NCBI GenBank assembly: GCA_002863125.1
Contig: PKEB01000004.1
Coordinates: 62,001 to 126,000, forward strand
Source: Flavobacteriales bacterium
GTDB taxonomy: Bacteria; Bacteroidota; Bacteroidia; Flavobacteriales_D; Sanyastnellaceae
Direction of reading: 5' to 3'
Length of the DNA: 64,000 bases
A program made the position numbers and the translations under genes. Below the pieces are notes generated by a model. It had not been told where the DNA came from. It worked only from the letters and a program-made list of their open reading frames with translations, and made no database searches. This document shows positions 26,072-35,449 of this stretch, piece by piece. The number at the start of each line of letters is the position of its first letter. Positions within the stretch are counted from its first letter, which is position 1.

Positions 26072-27361
26072 ATGAGTTGCAACAATTGTAGAAATGGAGC
26101 GGACGGCAAACCTCGGGGATGCCGCAGCAACGGGAACTGTGGAGTCGGCGGTTGTGGTTCACTAACGGTGTTTGATTGGTTGGAAGGCGTGGCCTTGCCA
26201 TCGGGTCAGCGCCCGTTTGATGTGGTGGAGGTGCGGTTCAAGGCCAACCGAAAAGGATTTTTTCGCAAACCTTCGACCATGGACGTGCACGTCGGTGACG
26301 TGGTGGTACTCGATGCCGACCACGGGTTGGACGTGGGCGTTGTGAGCCTCTCCGGTGAACTCGTCCGCGCGCAGATGAACGCGAAAGGGACCAAAGACGA
26401 CCACGAAATCAAGCGCATCGAACGCAAAGCGACGCAAGAGGACATCGATACGTGGCAGAAGGCAAGCATGCGGGAAGCGGACACCCTTCGCGAAGCGCGT
26501 GAGATCATCAAAGGCCTCGGCCTTGGTATGAAGTTGACGGATGTGGAGTTCCAAGGGGATGGCAAGAAGGCCACCTTTTACTACACCGCTGAGGACCGCG
26601 TGGACTTCAGGGAATTGGTTCGGGCCCTGGCCTCGGCCTTCGGTGTACGCATTGAAATGCGCCAAATCGGCGCTCGGCAGGAGGCGGCGCGCGTCGGCGG
26701 CATCGGGGTGTGTGGAAGGGAATTGTGCTGCTCCAGCTGGCTGAAGGATTTCCGCAGCGTCAGCACCTCAGCGGCTCGCTACCAGCAATTGTCATTGAAC
26801 CCTCAGAAGCTGGCAGGGCAATGCGGCAAATTGAAATGCTGCCTCAATTTTGAACTGGACCAATACGTAGAAGCGGTCAAGGATTTTCCTTCACCCAACG
26901 CCAAAATCAAACTCAAGGAGGGCCGTGCATTTGTCTTTAAAATGGACATTTTCAAGCGATTGGTCTACCTGATGGCGCCCGATGGAGCGACCAACGGACC
27001 GGTGGCTGTGACATTGGAAGACATGCACGAGCTGCTCGAAATGAACAAGCGCGGCGAGTATCCGCACAGCCTCACCGAATTTGCCTTGGAAGAAGGGCCG
27101 GACGAGGTGGATGAGACCTATTCCAATGTGGTAGGGCAGGACAGCCTGACGCGCTTTGACGAGCAACGCCGTCGCCGCAAAAAGCGGTCCGGTCGCAGAA
27201 ACCGACCGGGCAATAAGCCCAATGCTGGAGGAGGCGAGTCCAAGGCGTCCGGAAACAACGCGCCGCAAGGGGGCAAGGCCGACGGTAACAAACCAGGTAA
27301 GTCTCGAAAGAAGCGCCGGCGCCCACCGCGCAATGCCAATGCGAAAACCGATAAGTCGTGA
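26072..27361 (+). CDS. ricT: PSP1 domain protein RicT
   Basis: RicT (YaaT) belongs to the Ric complex that binds Fe-S clusters and modulates RNase Y in Bacillus; the job in Bacteroidota is less clear. The 429-residue protein opens with a Cys-rich stretch (MSCNNCRNG, then three more Cys by residue 28). The PSP1 core carries the cysteine motifs CGRELCCSSW and CGKLKCCLNFE. The C-terminal 75 residues are a low-complexity, Arg/Lys-rich tail. It overlaps gldH by four bases (GTGA). Confidence 0.9.
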   Translation: MSCNNCRNGADGKPRGCRSNGNCGVGGCGSLTVFDWLEGVALPSGQRPFDVVEVRFKANRKGFFRKPSTMDVHVGDVVVLDADHGLDVGVVSLSGELVRAQMNAKGTKDDHEIKRIERKATQEDIDTWQKASMREADTLREAREIIKGLGLGMKLTDVEFQGDGKKATFYYTAEDRVDFRELVRALASAFGVRIEMRQIGARQEAARVGGIGVCGRELCCSSWLKDFRSVSTSAARYQQLSLNPQKLAGQCGKLKCCLNFELDQYVEAVKDFPSPNAKIKLKEGRAFVFKMDIFKRLVYLMAPDGATNGPVAVTLEDMHELLEMNKRGEYPHSLTEFALEEGPDEVDETYSNVVGQDSLTRFDEQRRRRKKRSGRRNRPGNKPNAGGGESKASGNNAPQGGKADGNKPGKSRKKRRRPPRNANAKTDKS

Positions 27362-27834
27362 AGACTGCGCAGTCGTTGGGTTTCGCGGCGCTGATTGTGT
27401 TGGGTTTGGGATGCGGGACGGATGCGTTTTACGCCGAAACCCAGCCGCTTGATCCGAATCTTGGCTGGGAAGCCGACGAGGAAGCAACGTTCGAATGGCA
27501 GGTGACCGACACGCTGGCGCGGTATGATTTTTTCATTGACCTCCGGCACGATCAACGTTACCCCTTCAGCAACATCTACTTGTTTGTGGACTTCACCTTT
27601 CCGAATGGCCGGACCCTGCGGGATACCCTGGCGTGCGACTTGGCCGATGAACGCGGCAGGTGGTTGGGAACCGGGTTTGGCAACTTGGTCGACCACCGCA
27701 TTGGATTCCGGAGCCAGACCGGCTTCCCATTGACCGGCGATTACGCCATAGGCATCCGACACGGGATGCGCGAGACACCACTGCCCGGAGTCTCGGACAT
27801 TGGTTTTCGCCTCGAACCTGCTGCGGAGCGTTAG
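27358..27834 (+). CDS. gldH: Gliding motility lipoprotein GldH
   Basis: GldH is a lipoprotein needed for gliding and type IX secretion in Flavobacterium. Here the 158-residue protein starts with GTG overlapping the ricT stop, has a lipobox LGLG-C19, and contains the family-typical segments WQVTDTLARYDFFIDLRHD and PFSNIYLFVDFTFPNGR-x-RDTL. Position after ricT supports the call. It implies at least part of the gliding/T9SS machinery is encoded elsewhere. Its end overlaps the convergent rhodanese gene by four bases. Confidence 0.87.
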   Translation: MKTAQSLGFAALIVLGLGCGTDAFYAETQPLDPNLGWEADEEATFEWQVTDTLARYDFFIDLRHDQRYPFSNIYLFVDFTFPNGRTLRDTLACDLADERGRWLGTGFGNLVDHRIGFRSQTGFPLTGDYAIGIRHGMRETPLPGVSDIGFRLEPAAER

Positions 27835-28271
27835 GGCAACGCCACCGGAGTGTCAAACACCACGGGCCGTTTGTTTTCGGACCAGGCTTCCATGCCACCG
27901 ATGAGGTCGACGATGTACGGGTGCCCCAGGATGCGCAACTCTTCTGTGATGACTCCGCTTCGTCCTCCCGCTTCGCAGTACACAAGGACAGGTGGGTTTT
28001 CCGGCAGCGCTTTCAACGAATCGAGCCGGTGGTCCCAATCAAATGAAACGTACGAGGCGCCCGCCAGGTGCCCAGCAGCCCACTCTTCATCCGAACGCAC
28101 ATCAATGAGGATGGCAGTAGGGAGTGCAGCTTGCAACGAGTCGAGTTTCAGAATGGAAATTTCTTGAACTTGGAGCCATCCGTCGGTTTCAGCGGGCTTG
28201 GTGCTGCCGCCTGCGCATGCCGTCAACAAGGCAATGCATGCGAGAAGAATCAGAGAGTGAGCAGATTTCAT
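27831..28271 (-). CDS. Rhodanese-like lipoprotein
   Basis: A 146-residue lipoprotein: signal with lipobox LTAC (Cys19), then a single rhodanese domain (ILIDVRSDEEWAAGHLAGA). The active-site loop is YCEAGGRSG with Cys99, so sulfur transfer or redox chemistry at the cell envelope is plausible; the partner is unknown. A perfect -7 box TAGTTTTG ends four bases before its ATG. It overlaps the 3' end of gldH tail to tail. Confidence 0.85.
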   Translation of the reverse strand: MKSAHSLILLACIALLTACAGGSTKPAETDGWLQVQEISILKLDSLQAALPTAILIDVRSDEEWAAGHLAGASYVSFDWDHRLDSLKALPENPPVLVYCEAGGRSGVITEELRILGHPYIVDLIGGMEAWSENKRPVVFDTPVALP

Positions 28272-28275
28272 GGTT

Positions 28276-28283
28276 CAAAACTA
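28276..28283 (-). promoter_or_regulatory. -7 promoter box of the rhodanese gene
   Basis: TAGTTTTG on the minus strand, a perfect TAnnTTTG match, with four bases (AACC) before ATG. Confidence 0.5.
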
Positions 28284-28374
28284 CACCTGTGAGGATGCCG
28301 TTGGGTCATCTTCACACGTGTTTGCCAAAATCCCCTCGAAAAAGTGGTATTTTGCATATCCAAGAATTTAAACC

Positions 28375-30486
28375 ATGCTGAATCGAACCCTTAGTCTGCC
28401 CCTTTTGGCAGCAGCAGCTTTGTTGCTTGCAACTTCGGTGGCTTCCGCCCAAGACGCTCCGCCGGCCACGGACATCCGCTACTGCGGCCAGTGGATGATG
28501 GAAGAGGCGTTTTTCAATGCCCATCCGGGGGCACGGGAGGCTGCAGAAGAGGCAGATCAGCGTCTCGAAGAGGAGACCCAAGCCTTCGAAGACTTCAACC
28601 GCGATGAATTGATCATCATCCCCGTTGTCTTTCACGTCATTCACTACAATGGCCCCGAAAACATCAGCGATGAGCAGATTTACAGCGGCATTGAGGTGAT
28701 GAACCGCGACTACCGCAAACTCAATCCGGACACCGCGGATGTCATCACCGAATTTGAGGACATCGCAGCGGACTCCGAAATTGAATTCCGACTGGCCCAA
28801 ATCGATCCAGATGGCAATTGCCACACGGGCATCAATCGGATCGTGTCCCCTTTGACGTACATCGGTGACGGCGATGTGAAGGACTTGATCCAATGGCCAC
28901 GCAACAGCTACCTCAACGTGTGGGTGGTTGAAAACGCCAACGGAGCGGCCGGGTACAGCCTCTACCCAAGTTCGGTGAGCGGTTGGATGGGTGCTGGAAA
29001 CGACGGCATCGTTGTGGCACACGATTACACGGGCAACATTGGGACCAGCAACAACTACCGCTCCCGCACCCTGACCCATGAGGCTGGGCACTGGATGAAC
29101 TTGCGCCACCCCTGGGGCAATTCAAACAGCCCCGGCGATCCCGAAAATTGTGATACGGACGACAATGTGGACGATACGCCTTTGACGAGCGGTTGGACCA
29201 CTTGCAACCTCAACGGGGAAACCTGTGGCTCACTGGACAACGTCCAGAATTACATGGAATATTCGTACTGCGGCCGCATGTTCACCGAAGGCCAGCGCTT
29301 GCGCATGCGTGCGGCGATGAACAGCAGCACTGCGCAGCGCAACCAGCTCTGGACGCCGGCAAACCTGGAAGAAACCGGTGTTGATCAAGATCCGATTCTG
29401 TGCGAGGCGCGATTCACCGCCTCCCGGCAAACAGTCTGCGTTGGCGACTCGATTCAGTTTTTTGACGCGAGCTACCACGGGGTGACCGGCTGGTCTTGGA
29501 ACTTTGGGGACGGCGGAACGAGTGATGAGGAGACGCCGTGGCACGTTTTTGATCAAGCCGGGATTTTCGATGTAGCGCTTACCGTGTCCAACGGGTCCAA
29601 CGAAGTGTCCCTCACGGAGCCGGCCTACATTCAGGTGCTGGAGGTGGGAGCCATGGAAACACCATTTGAGGACAGCTTTGAAGCCGCCGAGCTGAGCGAT
29701 GATTGGTTCATGGTGGACGTGTCCAACGACGGCGATGGCTGGGAGGTGGTGACGGCCGCTGCTTACACCGGAGACCGTTCCTTGCGCATCCACAACTGGT
29801 CAAACTCAATCGAATACAACCGAGATCAGCTCATTACCAGCAGCATGGACATGTCCGACGCGGCTGAGATTCAAGTATCGTACAAGTGGGCGTACTGCTA
29901 CAAGGGCTCGGATGAAGACGAGGACGATACGGATGATCGGTTGAAGGTGTACGCCTCGCCTGATTGCGGTGAAACGTGGAGTTTGCGGCGCATGCACCGG
30001 GGATTCACAGATTTGCCATCGGCGCCTCCGCACCAGTATGCGTTCACACCGAATGGACCAGACGAGTGGAATGGCTACACGTTGAGCATCCCGTATGAGC
30101 AGTTTTTCACGGCGAATTTCCGCCTGATGTTTGAATTTGAGAGCCGCCTCGGGAACAACATTTTCCTTGATGACATCAACATCGAAGTGCTGACGGCCTC
30201 CGACATCGAAGAGCGCGAGCAGCTGCGTGGCATCGCGTTGTCCGTGTATCCCAACCCCACGTCTTCGGCGGCTACACTCGCGTTCAATACGCACCAGCCA
30301 TTTGATGCCGTTTCGGTTGACCTTTTCGACTTGACAGGGCGCCACATGTGGAACGGACTTGAAAGCGCATTGCCTGTGGGAACCTACCGATTTGAAGTGC
30401 CTACCTCCGAGTTGGCCCAGGGCAATTACCTACTGGTGGTGGAGGCGGACGGTCGCCGATCGGCGACGCAGCTGATGGTGAAGTAA
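28375..30486 (+). CDS. Secreted M43-family metalloprotease with PKD and T9SS sorting domains
   Basis: A 703-residue exported zinc protease. Parts in order: signal peptide ending ASAQD; catalytic domain with HEAGHWMNLRH (zinc ligands His235, His239, His245, general base Glu236) and a Met-turn region YMEYSYCGRMF near 293; PKD domain about 345-420 (WNFGDGGTSDEETPWHVF); a region of unknown fold with many acidic residues; and a C-terminal type IX secretion domain about 625-703 (SVYPNPTSSAATL ... GNYLLVVEA). It would cross the outer membrane through T9SS. A possible box TATTTTG lies about 20 bases upstream of the ATG. A strong terminator follows. Confidence 0.92.
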   Translation: MLNRTLSLPLLAAAALLLATSVASAQDAPPATDIRYCGQWMMEEAFFNAHPGAREAAEEADQRLEEETQAFEDFNRDELIIIPVVFHVIHYNGPENISDEQIYSGIEVMNRDYRKLNPDTADVITEFEDIAADSEIEFRLAQIDPDGNCHTGINRIVSPLTYIGDGDVKDLIQWPRNSYLNVWVVENANGAAGYSLYPSSVSGWMGAGNDGIVVAHDYTGNIGTSNNYRSRTLTHEAGHWMNLRHPWGNSNSPGDPENCDTDDNVDDTPLTSGWTTCNLNGETCGSLDNVQNYMEYSYCGRMFTEGQRLRMRAAMNSSTAQRNQLWTPANLEETGVDQDPILCEARFTASRQTVCVGDSIQFFDASYHGVTGWSWNFGDGGTSDEETPWHVFDQAGIFDVALTVSNGSNEVSLTEPAYIQVLEVGAMETPFEDSFEAAELSDDWFMVDVSNDGDGWEVVTAAAYTGDRSLRIHNWSNSIEYNRDQLITSSMDMSDAAEIQVSYKWAYCYKGSDEDEDDTDDRLKVYASPDCGETWSLRRMHRGFTDLPSAPPHQYAFTPNGPDEWNGYTLSIPYEQFFTANFRLMFEFESRLGNNIFLDDINIEVLTASDIEEREQLRGIALSVYPNPTSSAATLAFNTHQPFDAVSVDLFDLTGRHMWNGLESALPVGTYRFEVPTSELAQGNYLLVVEADGRRSATQLMVK

Positions 30487-30510
30487 CACGCGCACCACAA
30501 GACACAACGA

Positions 30511-30537
30511 AAAACGGCCGCATCGAGCGGCCGTTTT
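30511..30537. terminator. Bidirectional intrinsic terminator
   Basis: An 11-bp perfect stem (AAAACGGCCGC paired with GCGGCCGTTTT) around a five-base loop, flanked by A and T runs. It sits between the convergent protease gene and the secreted protein gene and would serve both strands. Confidence 0.8.
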
Positions 30538-30558
30538 CATGTTCAGAAGTGGACGGAA

Positions 30559-30984
30559 TCAACTCTTGGATCCCACCAGCACCGTGACGCAGCCTTCGTG
30601 CATGATGGCTGACTTGCTCTCAGGTACCTGCACGTGAATTTGCAGTTGCTGGGTGGTTTCGACTTTGAAATCCACGTGGTTCACGTCCGGTTCATTCTTG
30701 CGGCTGTCAAACAAGCGCTTGCCACTCGCGTCGTTGATTTCATAGGCGACTTCGCCCAAAACAGGGTGGCTGCAGACAATCAGTCGGTAGTCTTGACCGG
30801 CCAAGAACGTCAACATCAATTCGGCTTCGTCTCCAGGAATGAGAATGGCGCTGTTGTAGTTGTCGTTTTGAATGTATCCATCCAGCGAGGACAGGCAGTT
30901 CTTCTTGGTGAACGAACGGCACTGAGCGTCAGCCGTCGTTGCGAACAGCCCAAAGGCCAACAGGAGTATGAGTGTATGTTTCAT
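30559..30984 (-). CDS. Secreted Cys-containing protein of unknown function
   Basis: A 141-residue protein with a signal peptide cut near TADAQ. The mature part is mostly beta-strand and has four cysteines (after the signal at CRSF and KKNC, then VCSHP and HEGC). It is probably periplasmic or secreted. I do not recognise a named family. It lies 18 bases behind the lipoprotein gene at 31003-31926 and is likely cotranscribed with it, so the two may work together. Confidence 0.75.
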   Translation of the reverse strand: MKHTLILLLAFGLFATTADAQCRSFTKKNCLSSLDGYIQNDNYNSAILIPGDEAELMLTFLAGQDYRLIVCSHPVLGEVAYEINDASGKRLFDSRKNEPDVNHVDFKVETTQQLQIHVQVPESKSAIMHEGCVTVLVGSKS

Positions 30985-31002
30985 TGCTATTCTACTTCTC
31001 GT

Positions 31003-31926
31003 TTATTGAATGCAGCCCGATCGAACGGCTTCCACAGCGGAAGCAATGGCTTGAATGGTGGCGTCGTCTGCACTGAAGGTCGGTCCGCCGCCGATGACGA
31101 ATGAACCGGATTCTTCTCGGGATGTTGAGCCTTCGCCTTCGGTTGTGGCAACCCCGGCGTATGCCGCTTCAATGGCTTCCATGGAAGTTAAGAGGGCGGC
31201 CAGTGCTTCGGTTTGCTCGTAGCTCTTGCACAGGCGCATGACGTCGTCGAGTACGAGTTTCTGTTCGGCGATGCGGGCTTTGAGTTCTGCAGGCGCTTCG
31301 TCGAGGTGGCGCGTAGCGAGGTACATGCCTTCGACCCATCCAGAAGCTACGACCAGACCGGCGAGGTCCTCTTGGCCGTTGAACTTCAAGCGCTCGTTGA
31401 GCTCATAGAACGTATCGGAAACGATGTCGATGAGCATGTCGCGGTCGTTGCGGTTGGCTTCCACTTCGTCCATGACTTCTCCGCTCAAGATGTCGTCGAC
31501 GCCGAGTTCTGCGCTGAGGGACTTGATCGCGGCGAGGTACTCAAGGCTGGTGGCGTTTTCTTCGAAAATCGTGGCGTAGCTGAGGTCAGCGCCGTAAATC
31601 CCCAAGTTGATGGCTTGGGCGTCGCTGGTGGTGTAGTCGCTGGCGCGGTCCGCACCGTTCAGGGCGTCGCCATGAAAACTTGCGCCGCTGCGCTTGATGA
31701 GTGAAGCGGTTTCCATGGGCGAGGGTGCCGCGTGGAAAATCTTTGTGAGGGTGTTTTGACGGGAGGTTACCGCCATGCCATCGGCATCCATGCCTTCCAC
31801 CACTTCCGTCTCGGTGCCGTGGTCGTGGCCGGCGTGCTCGTCTTGGCTTCCACCGCAGCCGGTGGCTAAAAATGCGCCCAGTCCGAAGAGGACAGGAAGG
31901 GCTTGGAATCGTTGATTAAAACGCAT
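31003..31926 (-). CDS. His-containing envelope lipoprotein of unknown function
   Basis: A 307-residue lipoprotein: lipobox ATGC (Cys24), followed directly by a short metal-ligand-like stretch DEHAGHDHG (His31, His34, His36). The rest is helical, with FHAAPSPMETASLIKRSGA and many acidic residues; a Ser/Gly/Glu linker precedes the end. The segment PSPMETASLIK recurs in uncharacterised Bacteroidota lipoproteins as far as I know. Metal binding is a guess from the His cluster. No promoter box is clear before the ATG at 31926. Confidence 0.75.
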   Translation of the reverse strand: MRFNQRFQALPVLFGLGAFLATGCGGSQDEHAGHDHGTETEVVEGMDADGMAVTSRQNTLTKIFHAAPSPMETASLIKRSGASFHGDALNGADRASDYTTSDAQAINLGIYGADLSYATIFEENATSLEYLAAIKSLSAELGVDDILSGEVMDEVEANRNDRDMLIDIVSDTFYELNERLKFNGQEDLAGLVVASGWVEGMYLATRHLDEAPAELKARIAEQKLVLDDVMRLCKSYEQTEALAALLTSMEAIEAAYAGVATTEGEGSTSREESGSFVIGGGPTFSADDATIQAIASAVEAVRSGCIQ

Positions 31927-32035
31927 GATTGTTAGTCTGGGTATTGAAGTCCAATATGCTTCTCACCCGACACCTATACGGAAACCAATCAAAAAAGTTC
32001 CACACACCGGGTTGTGCAGAGCAATTTCTCTGAAA

Positions 32036-34861
32036 TCAGTGGGCTTCGAGCCAATTTTGGCCGGTCGACATGTCCACCACGAGGGGCACAGCCAGCTTGA
32101 CGGCATCGGCCATGGCCGCCTCAATGAGTCCTTCCAATTGGGCGACTTCATCGACCGGAACATCGAACACCAATTCATCGTGCACTTGCATGATCATGCG
32201 GGCGTTTAACTGGTGTTCATTTAGCGCGGCCTGCATGCGCACCATGGCGACTTTGATGATGTCCGCTGCCGAGCCTTGGATCGGCGCGTTGACTGCATTC
32301 CGTTCGGCGAAGGCGCGGACGGTGGCGTTGTTGGAGGCGATGTCCGGCAGGTACCGCCTGCGGCCGAGAACGGTTTCGGCGTACCCGTTCTCGCGCACCC
32401 GGTCCACGCAATCGGCGGTGAAGGCTTTGAGCTGAGCGAATTCTACGAAATACGCATCGATGATCTCCTTGGCTTCACGGCGTGGGATGCCGAGGTTTTG
32501 CGCCAATCCGAAGGCGCCTTGGCCGTAGAGGATGCCAAAGTTGACAGCCTTCGCCTTGCTTCGCATTCCGCGGTCAACCGCTTCGGGGTCGACTTGAAAC
32601 ACCTTGGCAGCAGTGGCCGTGTGGACGTCATGGCCCTGGACAAAGGCGTCCACCAATCCCGGATCCTTGCTCAGTGCGGCCGCGATGCGCAGTTCGACTT
32701 GGCTGTAGTCGGCGGCGAGGAGCACGTGGTTGTCGTCCCGGGGGATGAAGGCCTTGCGGATGGCCCGGCCCTCTTCCGTGCGGATGGGGATGTTTTGCAG
32801 GTTGGGGTCTTTGGAGCTCAATCGTCCTGTTGCGGCCACCGTTTGCTGGTAGGTGGTGTGCACCCGACCGGATTGTACGTTGACCAACTTCGGCAGGGGG
32901 TCTACGTAGGTGGACTTGAGCTTCTTGAGTTTGCGGTAGCGCAAAACCGCAGGAACGATGGGGTGCTCGCCTTTGATTTTTTCGAGGACCTCCTCTCCGG
33001 TGGGGTACTGGCCGGTCTTTGTTTTTTTGACGCGGGCCTTGATTTCGAGGGTTTCGAATAAGATGGGCCCCAATTGCTTGGGGCTGTCGATGTTGAATTC
33101 CTGCCCGGCGTGGTCGTGGATTTCCGCGGTCAATCCGTCAATCTGCTCCCCCAATTCTTGGCTGTACCGGTTCAATTCATCCGAATCGATGCGGACCCCT
33201 TCGAGTTCCATGTCGGCCAAAATCTTGACCAGGGGCATCTCCACGGTTTGGAACAATTCATCCGCTGCGACCTCGGTCAACCGGGGCCCGAATACTTGCC
33301 GCAGCTGAAAGGTGATGTCGGCGTCTTCGCAGGCGTACTCTGTGATGGATTCCACGGGCAGATCGGCCATGGACTTTTGGGCTTTGCCGGCCTTCCCAAT
33401 CAAATCGGTGATGGGAATCGTGGCGTAACCGAGTTCGGTTTCGGCGAGGCGATCGAGTTTGTGGGAGGCTTCGGGTTGAATCAAGTAATGCGCTACCATC
33501 GTGTCGAAGACCTTGTTGTGGAAAGCGAGGCCTCGAATGGCGAGCACCTTGTAGTCAAATTTGAAATGGTGGGCGATAGCCTCTTTGTTGGCGTCAGCAA
33601 AGACGGGCTGCAGCCGTTCCAAAAGTTTTTGTTCAGACCAATCTGCACACGTGGCGGGGACCCAAAATCCCGACTCAGCGGCCACCGAAAACGAGATGCC
33701 CACCAGTTTGGTGGTCATCACATCCAAGGAGGAGGTTTCGGTGTCAAACGCAAAGGTGTCGCTGGCTTGCAGGGCCTCGATCAGCGCATCCAAGGCTTCC
33801 GTTGTCGCGACGAGTTGGTAATCGGTTGAGGTGTCTTTGGCGGTGTGGTAACCGCTTGTAGCATCGCTGGCTTCGCCGCCGGGCTCTCCTCCGCCGAACA
33901 GGTCCAGCTGAGCGGGTTCGTCCACAGCAGCAGGGGTCGGTGCAGCGGTTCCCGCCGGAGCGGTAGTGGACGCGGCATCATCCAGAATGCGCCGAGCGAG
34001 GGTGCGGAATTCTAGGTCTTCCAAGGTGCCGCGAAGGGTTTCAGCCTGTGGCGCATCCAAGGTCATCGAGGCCCAATCGTATTCCATCGGAATGTCGAGG
34101 CAAATGGTGGCCAATTCCTTGGAGAGCAATGCGAGCTCGGTGTTTTCTTCGACGCGCTCCTTGAGTTTTCCTTTCAGCTCCCCGGAGTGCTCGATGACCC
34201 CTTCCAAACTTCCGTATTGATGCAGGAGCTTGGAAGCGGTTTTGGCACCGACGCCGGGAATGCCGGGTATGTTGTCGGCACTGTCGCCCATCATGCCGAG
34301 CAAGTCGATGACCTGGAGCGGTTCGTCCACGTCAAACTTCTCCCGGATCTCATCGGGCCCCCAAACTTCTGCTGGGTTGCCGCCGCGCCCCGGGCGAAAC
34401 ATTCGAATCTTGTCGGTGACGAGTTGACCAAAATCCTTGTCCGGTGTCATCATGTACACGTCAAAGCCCTCCGCTGCTGCTTTTTTCGCCAAGAATCCGA
34501 TGACATCGTCCGCTTCGTATCCCACCTTGCTGATGGCGGGCACGTTCAGGCCTTCCAGTACCTCCAGAATCCACGGTACCGTCCGCTTGATGTCTTCCGG
34601 CGTCTCGTCGCGGTTCGCTTTGTACTCGGAATACGTTTCGTTGCGGAACGACCCCCCGGGGGCATCGAATACAACGGCCAGATGCGAGGGAGCCTCGTTG
34701 CGAATGACGTCGAGCAGCGCGTTGGTAAAGCCAAAAATGGCGCTCGTGTTCAGGCCCTTTGAGTTGATTCGCGGGTTCTTGATGAAGGCGTAATACGCTC
34801 TGAAAATCAGGGCATACGCATCGATGAGAAACAGCTTGCGTTCAGAGGGGGGCGTGATCAT
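32036..34861 (-). CDS. polA: DNA polymerase I
   Basis: Repair and Okazaki-fragment polymerase, 941 residues. Three domains are intact: N-terminal 5'-3' exonuclease (1-300, GDSADNIPGIPGVG), a 3'-5' proofreading domain with all motifs (FDTETSSLD, HHFKFDYKVL, YACEDAD), and the polymerase with motif A DYSQVELRIAAALS, motif B RSKAKAVNFGILYGQG and motif C QVHDELVFD. A linker of low complexity (Ala/Thr/Pro) lies near residue 300-350. A weak box TACCTTGG lies about 25 bases upstream. Confidence 0.97.
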   Translation of the reverse strand: MITPPSERKLFLIDAYALIFRAYYAFIKNPRINSKGLNTSAIFGFTNALLDVIRNEAPSHLAVVFDAPGGSFRNETYSEYKANRDETPEDIKRTVPWILEVLEGLNVPAISKVGYEADDVIGFLAKKAAAEGFDVYMMTPDKDFGQLVTDKIRMFRPGRGGNPAEVWGPDEIREKFDVDEPLQVIDLLGMMGDSADNIPGIPGVGAKTASKLLHQYGSLEGVIEHSGELKGKLKERVEENTELALLSKELATICLDIPMEYDWASMTLDAPQAETLRGTLEDLEFRTLARRILDDAASTTAPAGTAAPTPAAVDEPAQLDLFGGGEPGGEASDATSGYHTAKDTSTDYQLVATTEALDALIEALQASDTFAFDTETSSLDVMTTKLVGISFSVAAESGFWVPATCADWSEQKLLERLQPVFADANKEAIAHHFKFDYKVLAIRGLAFHNKVFDTMVAHYLIQPEASHKLDRLAETELGYATIPITDLIGKAGKAQKSMADLPVESITEYACEDADITFQLRQVFGPRLTEVAADELFQTVEMPLVKILADMELEGVRIDSDELNRYSQELGEQIDGLTAEIHDHAGQEFNIDSPKQLGPILFETLEIKARVKKTKTGQYPTGEEVLEKIKGEHPIVPAVLRYRKLKKLKSTYVDPLPKLVNVQSGRVHTTYQQTVAATGRLSSKDPNLQNIPIRTEEGRAIRKAFIPRDDNHVLLAADYSQVELRIAAALSKDPGLVDAFVQGHDVHTATAAKVFQVDPEAVDRGMRSKAKAVNFGILYGQGAFGLAQNLGIPRREAKEIIDAYFVEFAQLKAFTADCVDRVRENGYAETVLGRRRYLPDIASNNATVRAFAERNAVNAPIQGSAADIIKVAMVRMQAALNEHQLNARMIMQVHDELVFDVPVDEVAQLEGLIEAAMADAVKLAVPLVVDMSTGQNWLEAH

Positions 34862-34917
34862 GGTGAAGAGGTCCTAAGTCGTGACCCCAAGGTACCACCC
34901 AGCGTGCGAAATCGCCC

Positions 34918-35439
34918 TTAATTTTTAGGGCGTTTGTACACAGGAACGGTCGAGCAAGGCTCCCCGTAAAAAATCGACAAGGCGACCGGTTGCAGCCGCT
35001 GAATTACACGCGCCAAGCTCTCTGCTGTGGTGCCCTGCGCGCACCCTTTGATGACCAGCCGTCCGTCGCGGTAGGGTTCGAGATCCAGGGCCTCGATGGC
35101 CTCGAGCAGGAGGCGTTCGCGGGTGCGGTTTTCGTCCCCGATGCAAACGCGAGCCCCGAGGGCAGTCAGCTTGGAAGTGGCCAGCATCCACGCCCAGTCT
35201 GGGAGGATGGCATCCGATGCACAATGCAGCGCCACCGTGTACCCGTCCCAATCAGCGGCATTCAAGTCGGCCATGGCGGCGCGAAAAGGCTTTTCCCGGA
35301 GGATCAAGCCTTGCTCTAAATAGGCGCTCAGGTCGAGGCTGCGGAGATTGGCCTTGGGTGCCAACTGGTCCAAATCGAGGGCGATGAGGCCGCTCTCGTC
35401 GACGCGGTTCCGAATGGGGTCCGGAAGGGGTGTTTCCAT
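34918..35439 (-). CDS. DUF2480 family protein
   Basis: A 173-residue cytoplasmic protein of a Bacteroidota-specific family of unknown function. Family marks are NRVDESGLIALDLD at the N-terminus, GLILREKPFR in the middle, the VIKGC segment and the C-terminal FYGEPCSTVPVYKR. The start was set at ATG 35439 (METPLPDPI); an upstream in-frame ATG at 35469 would reach into the dxs end. It lies ten bases behind dxs and 56 bases before polA on the same strand. Confidence 0.85.
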   Translation of the reverse strand: METPLPDPIRNRVDESGLIALDLDQLAPKANLRSLDLSAYLEQGLILREKPFRAAMADLNAADWDGYTVALHCASDAILPDWAWMLATSKLTALGARVCIGDENRTRERLLLEAIEALDLEPYRDGRLVIKGCAQGTTAESLARVIQRLQPVALSIFYGEPCSTVPVYKRPKN

Positions 35440-35449
35440 GGGGTGATTG

